Source of the DNA: Neospora caninum Liverpool
Taxonomy: Eukaryota > Apicomplexa > Conoidasida > Eucoccidiorida > Sarcocystidae
Assembly: GCF_000208865.1 (NCBI RefSeq)
Contig: NC_018392.1
Location: 496,001-560,000, forward strand
Direction: 5' to 3'
Length of the DNA stretch: 64,000 nucleotides
A program made the translations under genes and the position numbers. Below the pieces are notes generated by a model. That model did not search any database and was not told the DNA's origin. It was given only the letters and a program-made list of their open reading frames with translations. Within the stretch, counting starts at the first letter, position 1, and each line of letters opens with the position of its first letter. Of this stretch, positions 1 to 22,000 are shown in pieces.

Positions 1-3000
1 ACACCTCGTTCCTGTCCTGTGCAAGACCCGGTTCCACGTGCCTTCTGTTATTTTGCCTGGCGTGCTGACCTTCTTCTCAATCGCCAGCGCGACAGGGCCC
101 TTGGAGACGGCTTGGCCCGGAGAAGAAGAGAGCGAGGCGAGACGAGAGAGAGAACGAAGAAACATTTCTGAGGGCTGCGGGTTATTTCCAGAGAAGGTGG
201 GGAAAAGCGACGGAGTTCCACTCGCTAGTGGTGGGGGGTGTCCGCTGACAAAAGCCCCTGACTCCGTTGCCGAGCGGTTCCTCGACCCGAGAGCAGGCGA
301 GAAGGGCGGAGCTGGAGAGACAGAATACCCCGGAGAGGGGAATGCAAATGAGAGCGACGCCAGCGGGGAAAGGGAAGAAATGGGTACCCCCTTCAACCGG
401 AACGGACTCGCGTACGAGACATCTGGACTCGTGCGCAGGCCCCGGACAGAGACACCCGTCGTAGGAAGGAGGAGAGAATTCAGAGACAAAACAAACAACA
501 GGACGCCGGACGCATGTGGCAAAAAATAAAAGGACGCGGAGAAACGTCTAGCACGAGAGAAAAGGGAAGGACTGCTGCGTGCAGGCCTGCAGACTCGGTT
601 TCCTGCAGAAAGTTCACTCAACGAAGATCGAAGGAGACACGAAGGCGTGCGAGTTGGGGAGCAACAGACCCCCATGAGCGCGCCTCTCGAGGAAAACGAA
701 TTGATCCTACGGAGGAGATCCTGGCCAGACGGCGAAAGAATCGCACTGACGGCTTTGCTAGCCTTCGCGATAGAAAAACGTGCAAGAAAGGGGCTTTTGT
801 CTGATGCGACGGAGAGAACAGAAGGGAAACACACACGCGGTCGACTCGCAGCGGACAAACGCGAGCATCGACGCCTCTCTAATCAAACTTCGGGATGTGT
901 GTGCCTTCGAGCCAAATCGGCGACACACGAGACAAAAAGATGGAGACAAGCTGCCTGCGGTTTCTCGCGGAAGAAAATCGCAGGGATGAAATGCTGAACC
1001 AGATTATAAGCAGATGCTCTCGGTAGGATACGTGCTGCCTTCAGGGTCGTTGGGGATTTTTGTGAGCTAACTCGCAGATGTGGGTGTCTTGCCTCCCTGA
1101 ACTATGCCGCGCTGTCGCGCAGTTGTTGTCTTTGAGTTCCTCCTCTTTCTTCGACAGCCCCATCACATTTCGTTTTTAAGGCATCTTCTTTCCTGCGGTC
1201 TTTTTGTGCGCTCTTGCGCCAAAACACCACGCTGGACGTCCCGCGTGAAAACCCAGTTCCCCACTTCGCCGCTTTCTCTGGGGGCCCGCAGTGAAAGGGC
1301 ATTACTCGGCGTTTGGCCATCTGTCGGGCTGTCCACGTCCTTTTCCGTTCTTGTCTTGAAAAAATCGACGCTGTGCAATGCGAGGGGCTCTGCCTACGGT
1401 AAGCCAGCGCTTCGGCCACATTTAACGAAAGAAACCCGCTCGCTCAGTTTGGTCAATGACACGAGAACATCACTGCATCTAACGCGAACTGGAGCTTTTT
1501 CCTCAGGGACGACGTTGGACCGCAGTTCTGCTGCAGAATTCCATGCAGGACAAGGTTCTGTTTGGATGGCTGTTCCCCAACGTCCAGAAACAACTTCCTT
1601 AACATCTCGCTGTGTAGCGTTTTCATTCATGAGAGTCCACGCAGGAGAGAGTCCGATGATCGTGCATATCTTCTGTCATAGGGACCATCCTGGAAATCGC
1701 TGAAGAACCAACGGGAGCTCTTCCTTCTCGATTCTTCTCGCGTCCCTCAGCCCACAAGGTACGCACGGTTCGTAGCCAGTGACTGCGTGCTGTTTTTTGC
1801 GGCGAAGGATGCGTCACTGCTTTAGGCCTGTCGCTCAGACTCCCATCAGATTGTGGTTACTCTCCGCTTCGACGATGGCAGTGCAGTTTCGAGGTGTGAA
1901 GGCTTCGCGGTCATCTCTACAGTGGGAAAAGAAGGGGAGAAACCGCCTCTCGCAGGACTGTGAGACGCCAGCTTATTCCACAACTGCGGGAACGGGTTTC
2001 CCTTATCCTCCGAACGTCGCAACATCCAAATCAGCTAACGTCAGGTGGTGTTGTAAGTTCGATGACTGAATGTCGAGCCCAGTCGTGCCCGCATCTCTGC
2101 AAGCTCTCTTGGGGAAATGCGAGCGCGCTGCTAGATCAGGCAGGCGTCACTGAACCACATTGCGACCACTGCGGTTCGCAGCTTTCAGTGATGCCGAGCT
2201 TCGGAACACTCGATCTTTTCACCACTCCCACCAACGGTGGGACGTAGTATGTCTGCATGGGCAAAAACCGGAGAGTCGATGACGCCAAGGCACACGGGAC
2301 AGAGTTCAGTTGCCTGCGTCCGTAAAACATCGCCCTGAGCAGGTTCCTTAGCTCCGTCCGGTCATCTGCACGCGTCAGTGCCGTTCCCTTGCAGAAATTT
2401 AAAGGCGCCAGCGCACCGAAGAACACCAGCCCGCACGCTCTTGTGTGAGTGAGTGACAAACGAGCTGCCAGGGCCGTCGTCAGGGAAGTACCAAGAAGCT
2501 GTCGACACCGGGGACACACGCCGTGGGGCCCCGACTCTCTCTCTCTCTCACGAGCACTCGAGCTTCCGACCGAGAAAAAAAGAAAAACACACAGACCTGG
2601 AGTCTCTCGAAAGTTTCGCAACGGAAGGACGCTCCTGAAGCAACGCTGGAGACGTACGTCGAGAGGCGCTGGAAGGCGGTGGGTTTCCACAGCGCTACGG
2701 TAACACTATCACCTGGAACGACACGCTACGCCACACACAGATCCTGTTCATTTACTTACCCCAGCTGTCAGAGTCTCGGTTCTACCGTACTCGCGTGCGA
2801 AATCTGTCCCCTCTTTTTCGTTCCCTTTCACGCGGCAAGCAAGGCGTTTTCCACTGAGACCAGCCCTCGTAGCGGAAGGAACAAAAACGTCCGTCAAATC
2901 CCGCGCGTACCTGAGGGTGTGAAACAACTCCCCACTGTAAACTGGAATTGCCCGGCTCGATGAAGATCCCGCAGAGTGCGTAGGGTTGCTCTGAAGCCCG

Positions 3001-3721
3001 ATTTTTGTGTGCGTTTCGCTTGGAGATGCTTGTTGTGGCGGCGAGTTCCCCTGCGCCGTTGCTGCGCGATTCGCTACAACACTGTTTTGTTTCCCTCGGA
3101 CAGGACGTCCAGCAGCGTAAGGAAACAGCTCTTTTTTCTACGAACGTGACGGCGGCGGTAGTTCGCGCTTCCTGCGTTTCCGTTACTCAATTTCGCGAAC
3201 CTTGCACGCTTTTTGTCTCGCCGCAACACAGCCGCGACTCTGCCTCTCTCGTTCCTTTCGATGTGTGGCCGCTCGGAAAGCCTGCCCGATCCCCCTCCCA
3301 AAAATATTGGTCTTGGTGCTCCACTTGTGAAAACAGTGACCGGAGGCACACGGGGGTTTCGCGCGAGAAACGCGGACGGAACGCGTGTGACACTGTGGGA
3401 GAGACGCGCGGTGGACGAGATGTGTCGACGCTGCGCTTTTGCCGCTGAATTAAAAAACGGAGAGCGTATATAAACCGCCCCTCTCCCACCCCGCGGAAAA
3501 GTAGCTCGACCCCTCTGTGCGATTGTGCCTGTACGTTTAGACTTGTGAGCGTATTCCGCGAGCGCATACGACTTCTTCGCGCTTTATATGTGGAGCGGCG
3601 CGAGGTGGAGGAGGGGGGACTCTGTGATGGCTGAGTTGCTCTGGCGCGAGTCGTCTTATTTTTTTCTTCCTTTTTGACTTTCTTTTCTCTTTCCCGCGCA
3701 AAGTGGCCGATACAAACGAAA
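1..3721. other. 5' spacer without a recognisable gene
   Basis: I find no conserved protein motif or phase-consistent exon chain in this 3.7 kb. The first kilobase is purine-rich on the + strand (GAGA/GAAGA runs), so pyrimidine-rich on the - strand, as introns and UTRs of this genome are on their coding strand; it may be untranslated or intronic sequence of a - strand gene to the left. Open frames here (for example 38-529 + and 2136-2690 -) are low-complexity Arg/Ser-rich and carry no recognisable domain. The last few hundred bases must hold the eL37 promoter and 5' UTR; a T/C-rich tract at 3655-3705 directly precedes the start codon. Confidence 0.5.
3400..3406 (+). promoter_or_regulatory. Candidate (A/T)GAGACG promoter heptamer upstream of eL37
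   Basis: The heptamer AGAGACG lies about 315 nt before the eL37 ATG. An (A/T)GAGACG element is a known upstream feature of several Toxoplasma gondii promoters. A seven-base match is weak by itself, and a TATATAAA-like stretch near 3468-3475 could equally be relevant or accidental. Confidence 0.3.
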
Positions 3722-6058
3722 ATGGGGAAAGCAGGAAAAGGAACAGGCTCCTTCGGGAAGAGGCACGGGAAAACCCACTTCCTGTGCATTCGGTGTGGCC
3801 GCCGCGCGTATCACACCCAGAAGAAGACGTGCGGCGCTTGCGGTGAGTTTTAGCAAAGCGACTCTTCCGTCGCCTTTCCTGAGTGACAAACACATCTCGC
3901 GATTCAGTTTTGGTCCCCGGTCTCCCCCGTTTTCGCCGCAGCGCATTCTGCAGAGCAACGCCCGTGCCCTCAGTTCTGCCCTACTGTGTGGGGAGGGTGG
4001 CATCTCACCTGGGAAACCGACGGGGCTGAGCAGCGAAAGAGATCCTTTCATGTACTGAATGAAACGAGAACGTTTTGACAACGGAGGGGAAACCGACACA
4101 CACCGGAGACCTGCGGTCTTTTGGGTTTGGACAGCCGGCGCCGGAACGCAAATCGTCCCTCCGCTTCTCCCGCTCCCTGTTTGGACAAAGTCGCGGATCT
4201 GCATGCTCTTTTCAAAATATAGGACTCGCCGTATCTTTCCCTTTCTTTCCCTTCTCATCGAGTGATCTCCTCGCGACTCCTTTTTCCTCAACGTACACGC
4301 GAGGCTGTCGCGTGCTCGGCACCCCCCGCCAGCCCGCCCCCGCTCTCTTCCCAGGTTTTCTCGCGAGTGTGTCTAGGCTTCCTGCTCTCCTCTGCATCCG
4401 TTTGTGTTGGGTTCCACCTACTGGTTGTCTTGGCTCTCATTTGCCGTCTCGCTCTTTCGCTCGCGTCTTCCTTTCCCGGGGGGTTTTTGGTTCGTCACAC
4501 ACTGGCGTTTACACGGCCAGTACCTGTGAGCGGGCGGGCGTGGCGGGGGTTGTCGAGGAAAGAGGAGGAACGAAGGGTGACTTTTTTTTGAGAAAGGAAA
4601 CGCCTTGCTGCTCTGTCGAACCAACTGATTCGACACTCAATCCGGGCACTTTCTGTTTCTTCTTTCGTCTGCACACACTCCCTGTATTCGTATCTACGCG
4701 GCCGGATCGTATGCTCTTTACAGTCGTGGTTGTGGTCCAGCAACTGTCTGTAGATCCCTACACACATACATATCTTTCTCTGAGTTTCATCGGTTGCATG
4801 GACACTGTGATATCGGACGGATCTGTGCATGTGGAGTTGTGCGGAGCGGGAGAAAAAGCGAGCGCCCAACCGCACCTTCTTCGTGTAACGTGTCCGTCGT
4901 CTTTCCCTCTTCGCCGTACCCGCGGCGATCTCCCGGGAGCTGCGCGTTTTCTCTTTTTGCGTCTTGAAGCCCTCGGAGTGCGAGGACTGAAAGGGTGTGC
5001 ACGCGTTCCTGTGTTTTCTGCTTCTCTTGCCTCTCTTCTCAGGATACCCGAACGCGAAGAAGAGAACCTACAACTGGAGCGAGAAGGCGAAGCGCCGCCA
5101 CACGACCGGCACTGGCAGGTAGGCAGGAGAGAACAGCGCAAGACGAGCGAGGCTCTGACGCACGCGCCTCCTCACGTCTTTCTTATGCAGTTTGTGCTTC
5201 CTCCTCGCTCGTCTTTCCTCTTGATTTCTGGACTCTGTACCTTCGGCTTTCGGCTTCTGAGCTCGGACGCTATGATCCTCGGTCGCTGGGTTCTCTGACG
5301 TTCGACTTCGAACTCTCTCTTTCACTTCCTCGTCCTCAGTTCTTGCCGCTCGTCTCTTTCTCCTGCGCCTTTGGCGTAGTCCCTCTGTGCCTTCCTCTTT
5401 CGTGTGTTTCAAGGTGGAGACTGGTGCTTCCTGTGCAGGATCTTCGTTTTCTCGAACCGTGGATTCCGCCGTCTGAGGGGGGGAGGGGGGGCTATGCTCT
5501 GCTCGTCTCCCACTGGACTGCTCTCTCGCCGTCTGGCTCGGTTTCCCCTCTGCCCGTGCGTTTCGTCTGAGTCGTCAGACTGTGTGATCAAGAATAGATG
5601 ACGGCATCCTGTCGAAACAGCGCTGTGGGATCGCGTTCGCGTTTCCTTGTAGCGCTCGCGAGTCTCGAGGCCGTGCGTTCGTCCCGTTCCTGTCCGCTCT
5701 CCTGGCGAAGAGAATCACTCTGAGTGTCTCTGTTTTCGGTGCGCTTCTTGTCATTCCGGACTGTCCTTCCTTTTATTTTGCCGCCATCTCTTTGTTCGCT
5801 GTGCATCCGCTGGGAGTCCACGCTTTGTTCTTTCCGAAAGTTATGGACTTGGCCGCCTTCGGTTTTCTCCGGCTTTCTTCGGGTTTTGCGGCTCTGGAGC
5901 CTTGTTGAGGACGGCTAAGAGGACAGTTTTTCTCACTGCATCTGCCTTTCGTGTTCTGCAGATGCCGCTACTTGAAGGACTTGCCTCGTCGCGCGAAGAA
6001 CAACTTCCGTGAGGGGACAAAGGCGACTCCGGTGAAGAAGAGAAAGACACAGAAATAA
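3722..6058 (+). CDS. RPL37: 60S ribosomal protein L37 (eL37), three exons
   Basis: This is a structural protein of the large cytosolic ribosomal subunit, a small basic zinc-binding protein that sits on rRNA. The coding exons are 3722-3842, 5043-5118 and 5962-6058, with GT-AG introns of 1,200 and 843 nt. They join in frame (phases 1 and 2) to give 97 aa, the same length as the human protein. The N terminus [19 protein letters not shown] is the family signature. A C4 zinc finger follows (C22, C25, C37, C40), split after Cys40 by intron 1. The basic C terminus ends KKRKTQK. The start context is cgaaaATGG, with A at -3. Intron 1 contains a long open frame (4075-5298) that is chance. No snoRNA boxes were convincing in either intron. 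Identification is secure. Confidence 0.98.
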
Positions 6059-16793
<10,735 letters not shown>

Positions 16794-17613
16794 GTTGCCC
16801 CCAAGGGAACGTTTAAGACGGGTCCTCATCCTGGGTTGCCTGGGCAGCGCCTTTCCGGACTTTCACCTTTTTCGGCTGCGTTCGGTGCACGCTTCTCTGC
16901 CGTCTTTCGTGGCGTTGTTTCCCGTTTCCTTCCTTCTGTCGCCTTGATGCCTCTGCCTCCGAGGCTGTCGGGCGCCAGGCACGCGGCGCCTCAGCTTCGT
17001 CGCGGCTCCTGCGCGTGCATGCGTGCATGCACACTCTCTTACTGGCGGCAGCCTCGTCAAGGGCGTGTGTATCGGTCCATGCGTTCCGCGGCGCCTCTCG
17101 CCACCGCGCAGTGAGAGGCTCGTCCGAACCTGTCCGATCAACAGCCACAGTTGTAGCCGCGCAGTATACTCAAGGCAGAGAGACTCTCAGCCTCCGGGAG
17201 TAAAGGCCGCGAACATGCAGGCAGCCGTTTACGCAGGGGCGTACCCAGTGTGCGCGGCCTTTTCGGTTTGTTTCCAGAATGTCGCTTTACGACCGAGACG
17301 CGAGACGGATGTGGCGGAAACGGCGGCGAAGTTTCGTCAAGCATGCGCGCTCGCTGGGTCACGGAGGCGGCGAAGTTCTTGCAAGGGGAAGAGCCGCAGC
17401 GCCCTGGAAACTCCACAGCGCAGCCGCGTATCCAGAGACACCCGAAGAGAGACGGAACGCGCGCAGGAAATCGGAGACAGAAGACGAGTCGTGACGGACG
17501 TGGATAACAGAGCGGGAATAACAGAGACGGGAGCGCCGGTTGGCGGGAAGAAGGGCGTGGATCGCGCCGGCAGCAGTTTGCAGCTGAACGTAGAAAGACA
17601 AGTAAACGGTGTA

Positions 17614-17664
17614 TTCATATTTATATTTACATATATATATATATATATATATTTGTATATATTG
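17614..17664. repeat. (AT)n microsatellite
   Basis: An AT dinucleotide run in the convergent spacer downstream of the Obg stop codon. Confidence 0.9.
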
Positions 17665-18342
17665 TGGTTACCTGTGGGACGCCGAGTTTGTCTTTGTGTC
17701 TCGGTGGCAGGTTTAGATTTTCGCCGGGAGGCCAACCCCGTTCATGGGTCGCGCGTCGCTCCGCCTGTCTCTCGTCTCAAGCCCGCGGAGCTGATTCGCT
17801 CTTCGCCGTTCTTTTCTTGTCAAAGACACAGACCCTGTGAATTTGTGAGAATTCCCCGCGGACGTGCTTTTCTCGCTTGTCTCCGGGGGATATACAGCCG
17901 CACCTCTGTTCCTGGCTTAAAAATGCTCCCGTACACTGCACACACATATTTACGTATTTCCATATCTATCTACTTACGTGTGTATATAGGTTAACTCGCA
18001 GCAACACGGCGCGCCAAAACCTACACAATTCATCCACGTCCCTTCTGAAAAGCTGCCGCCGTGTAGGCTCCTTTCTATGCATGCATGTCTGGGAGTCCAT
18101 CTGTCTGGCGATGCACCGGTCTGCAGATATATTTCCCAGAGTATTTACGCCCAGGCGCCCGTGGAGGCATCGAACAGGAGGCTACCCGACCTACCTCGCC
18201 ACCGTGCCTGCCGAGCTGCATGTCCTGTATGTTTCGCTAGTCCTAGCGCCGACGCGCTGCTCTGTCTACAAAGTCGAATCGCTCGCAGAGATGTCGCCCG
18301 CGCGCTGCCGCTCCATTCGTGCCTGCCTCTATGCGCACATAT

Positions 18343-18425
18343 CCACTTATACATATATACATGTATACATATGCATACACATACCTATTTATACTTATAT
18401 GCCTGTGCATCTACATAGTTATAAA
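18343..18425. repeat. TAYA-rich microsatellite
   Basis: Degenerate ATAC/ATAT repeats in the convergent spacer. Confidence 0.75.
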
Positions 18426-19089
18426 TGTGCTCAGACAGCCGTGTGTCAGTTGCGACACTTTCTCGGACTGCGGGCGCGATGAACGGTGGAAACATGGCGC
18501 CGCCGAGGACGCTCTCCGCCAAGAGAGCAGGAATCGACAGGGAAAGCCTCGGGCGAATTGACAAGGAAACTGTCCCAGTATGTGTCCACCTTCCCGGAAG
18601 CATGCGCATGCAGAAAGAGCCGGAGACCACGCCCAGGCAGGCACTCTTGCGGGAGGTGACTCGAACTCCACGAGGGAAAAAGAGTTCCTCAAATGTGTAC
18701 GCGGCGCGAGTCGCGCGAGAAGAAACGTCAAGGGAGGAACGGCAGCATGGGACCACATCATGAAAGGCACGTCTCTTGGGTGAAAGAAAGACATGTGCAT
18801 TTCCGGATGCAGAGAGAACACGGGGGGAGCGAGTGGAATGCAACCGGTTTCACAACAGCCTCGCAGCGAAACTATGTAGACAGAGAGCCGCAAAAAACGA
18901 GACAGCCCCCGACCTTTTTCGTCCACAAAAAACTCGGCGCTCTTTTGTTTTTATTTGCGTCTCTCCTTTCCGCTGGCCTCCGTCGCGCTCTCTGCCCCGT
19001 CCTCTTGTCCCCCTGCGCTTGCCTGCCAGCCGGTTTCCTCCGTCACGCGTTTCGAGCGTTTTCGTCTTGCTTTCTCCGGAGATCTTCCC

Positions 19090-22000
19090 TCAGGGTTTTC
19101 CGGCGGGGCAGCGCGGGCGCGTATCTCCTCGGTCCACGCGCTTCCTTCCGAGCTTCGCGAAAAGGGTTTCCCGTGCCTCGGCGAGATCGTGCTCGCCCTC
19201 GCGGCTCGGGTGTTCGCGCCCGGTCTCTCGCCACTGTCTCTTCTGTGCGCCCTCGAAAAAATCCCACGACTCGCGGGTGAGTCGCGTGGCGCCGCCATCG
19301 GCTTCTGCTGACAGCGACGCCCCCTCTGCGGCGAACGCGAGAGAAGAAGAAGAAGGAGAAGAAGGAGAAGGAGAAGAGGAGGAAGAAGGAGAAGAAGAAG
19401 AGGAGGAAGGAGAAGAAGGAGAAGAAGAAGAGGAGGAAGACGGAGAAGGAGGAGAAGGGAGTAGAGGCGACGAGGATGCAGCGTCGGGGGCAGAGGAAGA
19501 CACAGCACGGGAGGAATCAGCGAAAGTGGACACAGAAGAGGAGAGGGAAGGAAGGCCGCGAGAGAGTACGGCTTTCAGCAATTGCCGCTGGAGATAACGA
19601 AGACGCGCCAAACGGTCTGGGAGGGCCGTCCACTCAAAATGAGGGACCGCAACGACACGCCACCTGAAAGGACCACGGAGAAGTCGGCGCACATCTCACA
19701 CACGTCGGTGCACTCGGTCACATACGTTTGCCTGCACGCGTGCGAGATTTACACGCATGCGCACACGCCTCCACAAAATCAGACACATGCCAATCAAGTG
19801 AGACATAGTCATCTTGTATCTATCTGTCTAGACATCTATGCACTTCTATCTGTATCTCTATCAATTTATATTCATATTGCCTCATCGACATCTGTTTCTA
19901 CGTGTCGATTTTGTTTTACGCATTTCCAGTGTCTTGCGCAGCTCCCAGGCGCTTTGCGCACTCACCCTTGGGCTTGAAGGAGGCGACGACGCAGCGACGT
20001 CCAGGCAGTCAGTTCGATTTCCGCTCCTTCCGGGTCTCGGAAGAAATGTTCGGAAGCGCCAACCTGCAGAGCGACACAAAAGCGACGAAGAAACGACAAT
20101 TGTTTGCCCACCACGACAGTTCACTCAACAAAAAGACAACTACCGGCTCCAAACAAACCACGAGCTATCTTTGCATATACATGCATATGCATCCTCATAT
20201 ATATATATATATATATATCTGCATATATGTACAAACACATCCATACATGCATATGTGATTATGCCTGTGTTCAGTTAGGTGCCTGTGCACGGGATGCGCA
20301 GACGTGTGTCAGTGTTCAAGTCCTGACCTCGAAGGCTATTCGATGCGTCGCGTCGACGAGGGGAAGCGTGTAGGGAGGCGCGTAGACTGCGGTTTGCAGG
20401 TGGAATCGGTGGGCCGGCGACAAAAGGTGCGATGACAGTTTCTGGAGGTTTCTCAGAACGTCTCGCTCGATTTCCGTCAAGGCTGAAACCGCGTTCGCAG
20501 ACAATCCCTCCACTCTTTGAGAGCCCGAAAAGGAACCCGAGCCTCGCCCGCCCAAAGACGAGGCCGAGCGCGGCCAGCGCTCGCCATTTGTTGAAGCATG
20601 CACTCTCTGCGTCGCACCAGCCTTCGTTTGGGGGCTCCAACGTGCGTCAGGCGCATGCGCGTCTTGCGCAAGAGGAGAAAAATCCTGAGAAGAGGGTGAC
20701 AACGTGAGTGTCTCTTCGTCGTCGCTCGCTGTGTCGTCGAAGACAGCCGCGCGCTCGTCAAAGGCGAAGAGCGCAAAGCGTCCGCTTCCGTCCCCGCATG
20801 TTTCCGTGTTCGCTGCGTTTGCCCCTGCGTCGACGCGTCCTTCCTCCCGTTGCGACGAAACCCCCTCGGCAGTCTCTTCTGCGTCATCTCTCCCTCTGAG
20901 CTCCCTCTGGTCTCCGAGCGCCTGGAAGACACCGTCGTGTCTTCGCGGAGACGCGCCGCAGTCGGCGGCGAAGAGCCAGTGAGGCGCGCCTGTCTCTCCC
21001 GCTCGTGGATTTTGACCGAGGAAGTCTCCTCGCTTCTCTCGGGCTTCAGGTTCCGGGAGGCTGCCTCTCGCTGCCTCGCTGGCGTAGGCCGCAGGCGCCT
21101 GAACGGCGAATCGGCGGCGGAGACGTCCAAGGAGACAGTCGATTTCGATCCGCCTAGAAGTCGCGGAGGCGCCATTCGAAACCGGGGCCGGATCCCCTTT
21201 GCAGATCCCCTGCGTGCTTCGCGAATCCCGCTCTGCCAAAATTCCGCACTCCGCGTCGTGCTGGTCCTCCTCCCACTCAGTCGCGTTCGCCGTTTCCCTC
21301 GCTCTGCGGTTCCCTCGTTCTTCAGACGGCATCAGCGACCTCAACAGCTGTATATACACCTCAGCCACGTCTAGCTTGCGCCGTGTCTCCAGAATTTCTT
21401 CCCTGTCTCTGCGTCCTTCGCCGAGGCTCGCGACGCGCCTTTCTTCCGGGCCTTCACCGGCAGCGTTCTCGGCCACCAGCCCACCCCGGGCTGCGCTCCA
21501 TCGTAGAACAGAGTCCGCAGTCAGACCGTAGTGGAACACACACCGCGCAGCGAACAAGCGCAGCAGGTTGGCTGTGCTCTGCAAGTTGGCTGTGCTCTGC
21601 GAGGGCGTTTGGCGAATCTCTCTCAGCTGTCTCGCGCCGTCGCCGGACTTGCCGCCCGCTCTTGCCTTTCGCGCCGCTCCTCCCTTCCCTTCGCTTCTCT
21701 TTCGCGCTTGCAAGCCTCGTCTGCAGTCCTTCGGCATCTCGAAGACGCAACTCAGCTGAGGGAATTCACAGAAAAGCGCCAAAAAGTCGAGGGCGACATC
21801 GCGGCCCAGAGCAGGCGGTTCCCATAGAAGGAAAGCAGCCAGCAGGCGAAGCGCGCGATCAAACGACAGCCGCGAGGACACAGCGCCCTCAGAGAGAGGA
21901 GAGGCGCAGACCGAGGAGGAAGAAGACTGTTCGGATGAGGCAGGAGAACGGGGAGGGGAAGCGGACGGAGAGAAGAGACGTTCGCTGGTTTCGAAGAAGG

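Larger units (their letters stand above)
16794..19089. other. Convergent 3' spacer between Obg (+) and the RAP gene (-)
   Basis: Both flanking genes point into this 2.3 kb, so it should hold two 3' UTRs and polyadenylation regions. Visible contents are an (AT)n tract at 17614-17664, TAYA-rich repeats at 18343-18425 and a TGCATGCA box at 18078-18085. The longest frame (17023-17994 +) runs through the microsatellite and has no recognisable domain, so I treat it as chance. Confidence 0.6.

Noticed and set aside
4075..5298. 407-codon frame on the + strand
   Set aside because: It lies mainly in eL37 intron 1 and overlaps exon 2 in another frame; the eL37 splice model is certain.
5119..5961. Possible C/D-box snoRNA in eL37 intron 2
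   Set aside because: Ribosomal-protein introns often host snoRNAs, but I found no properly spaced C and D boxes with a terminal stem.
17023..17994. 323-codon + strand frame
   Set aside because: It reads through an (AT)n microsatellite and has no domain; it lies in the convergent 3' spacer.
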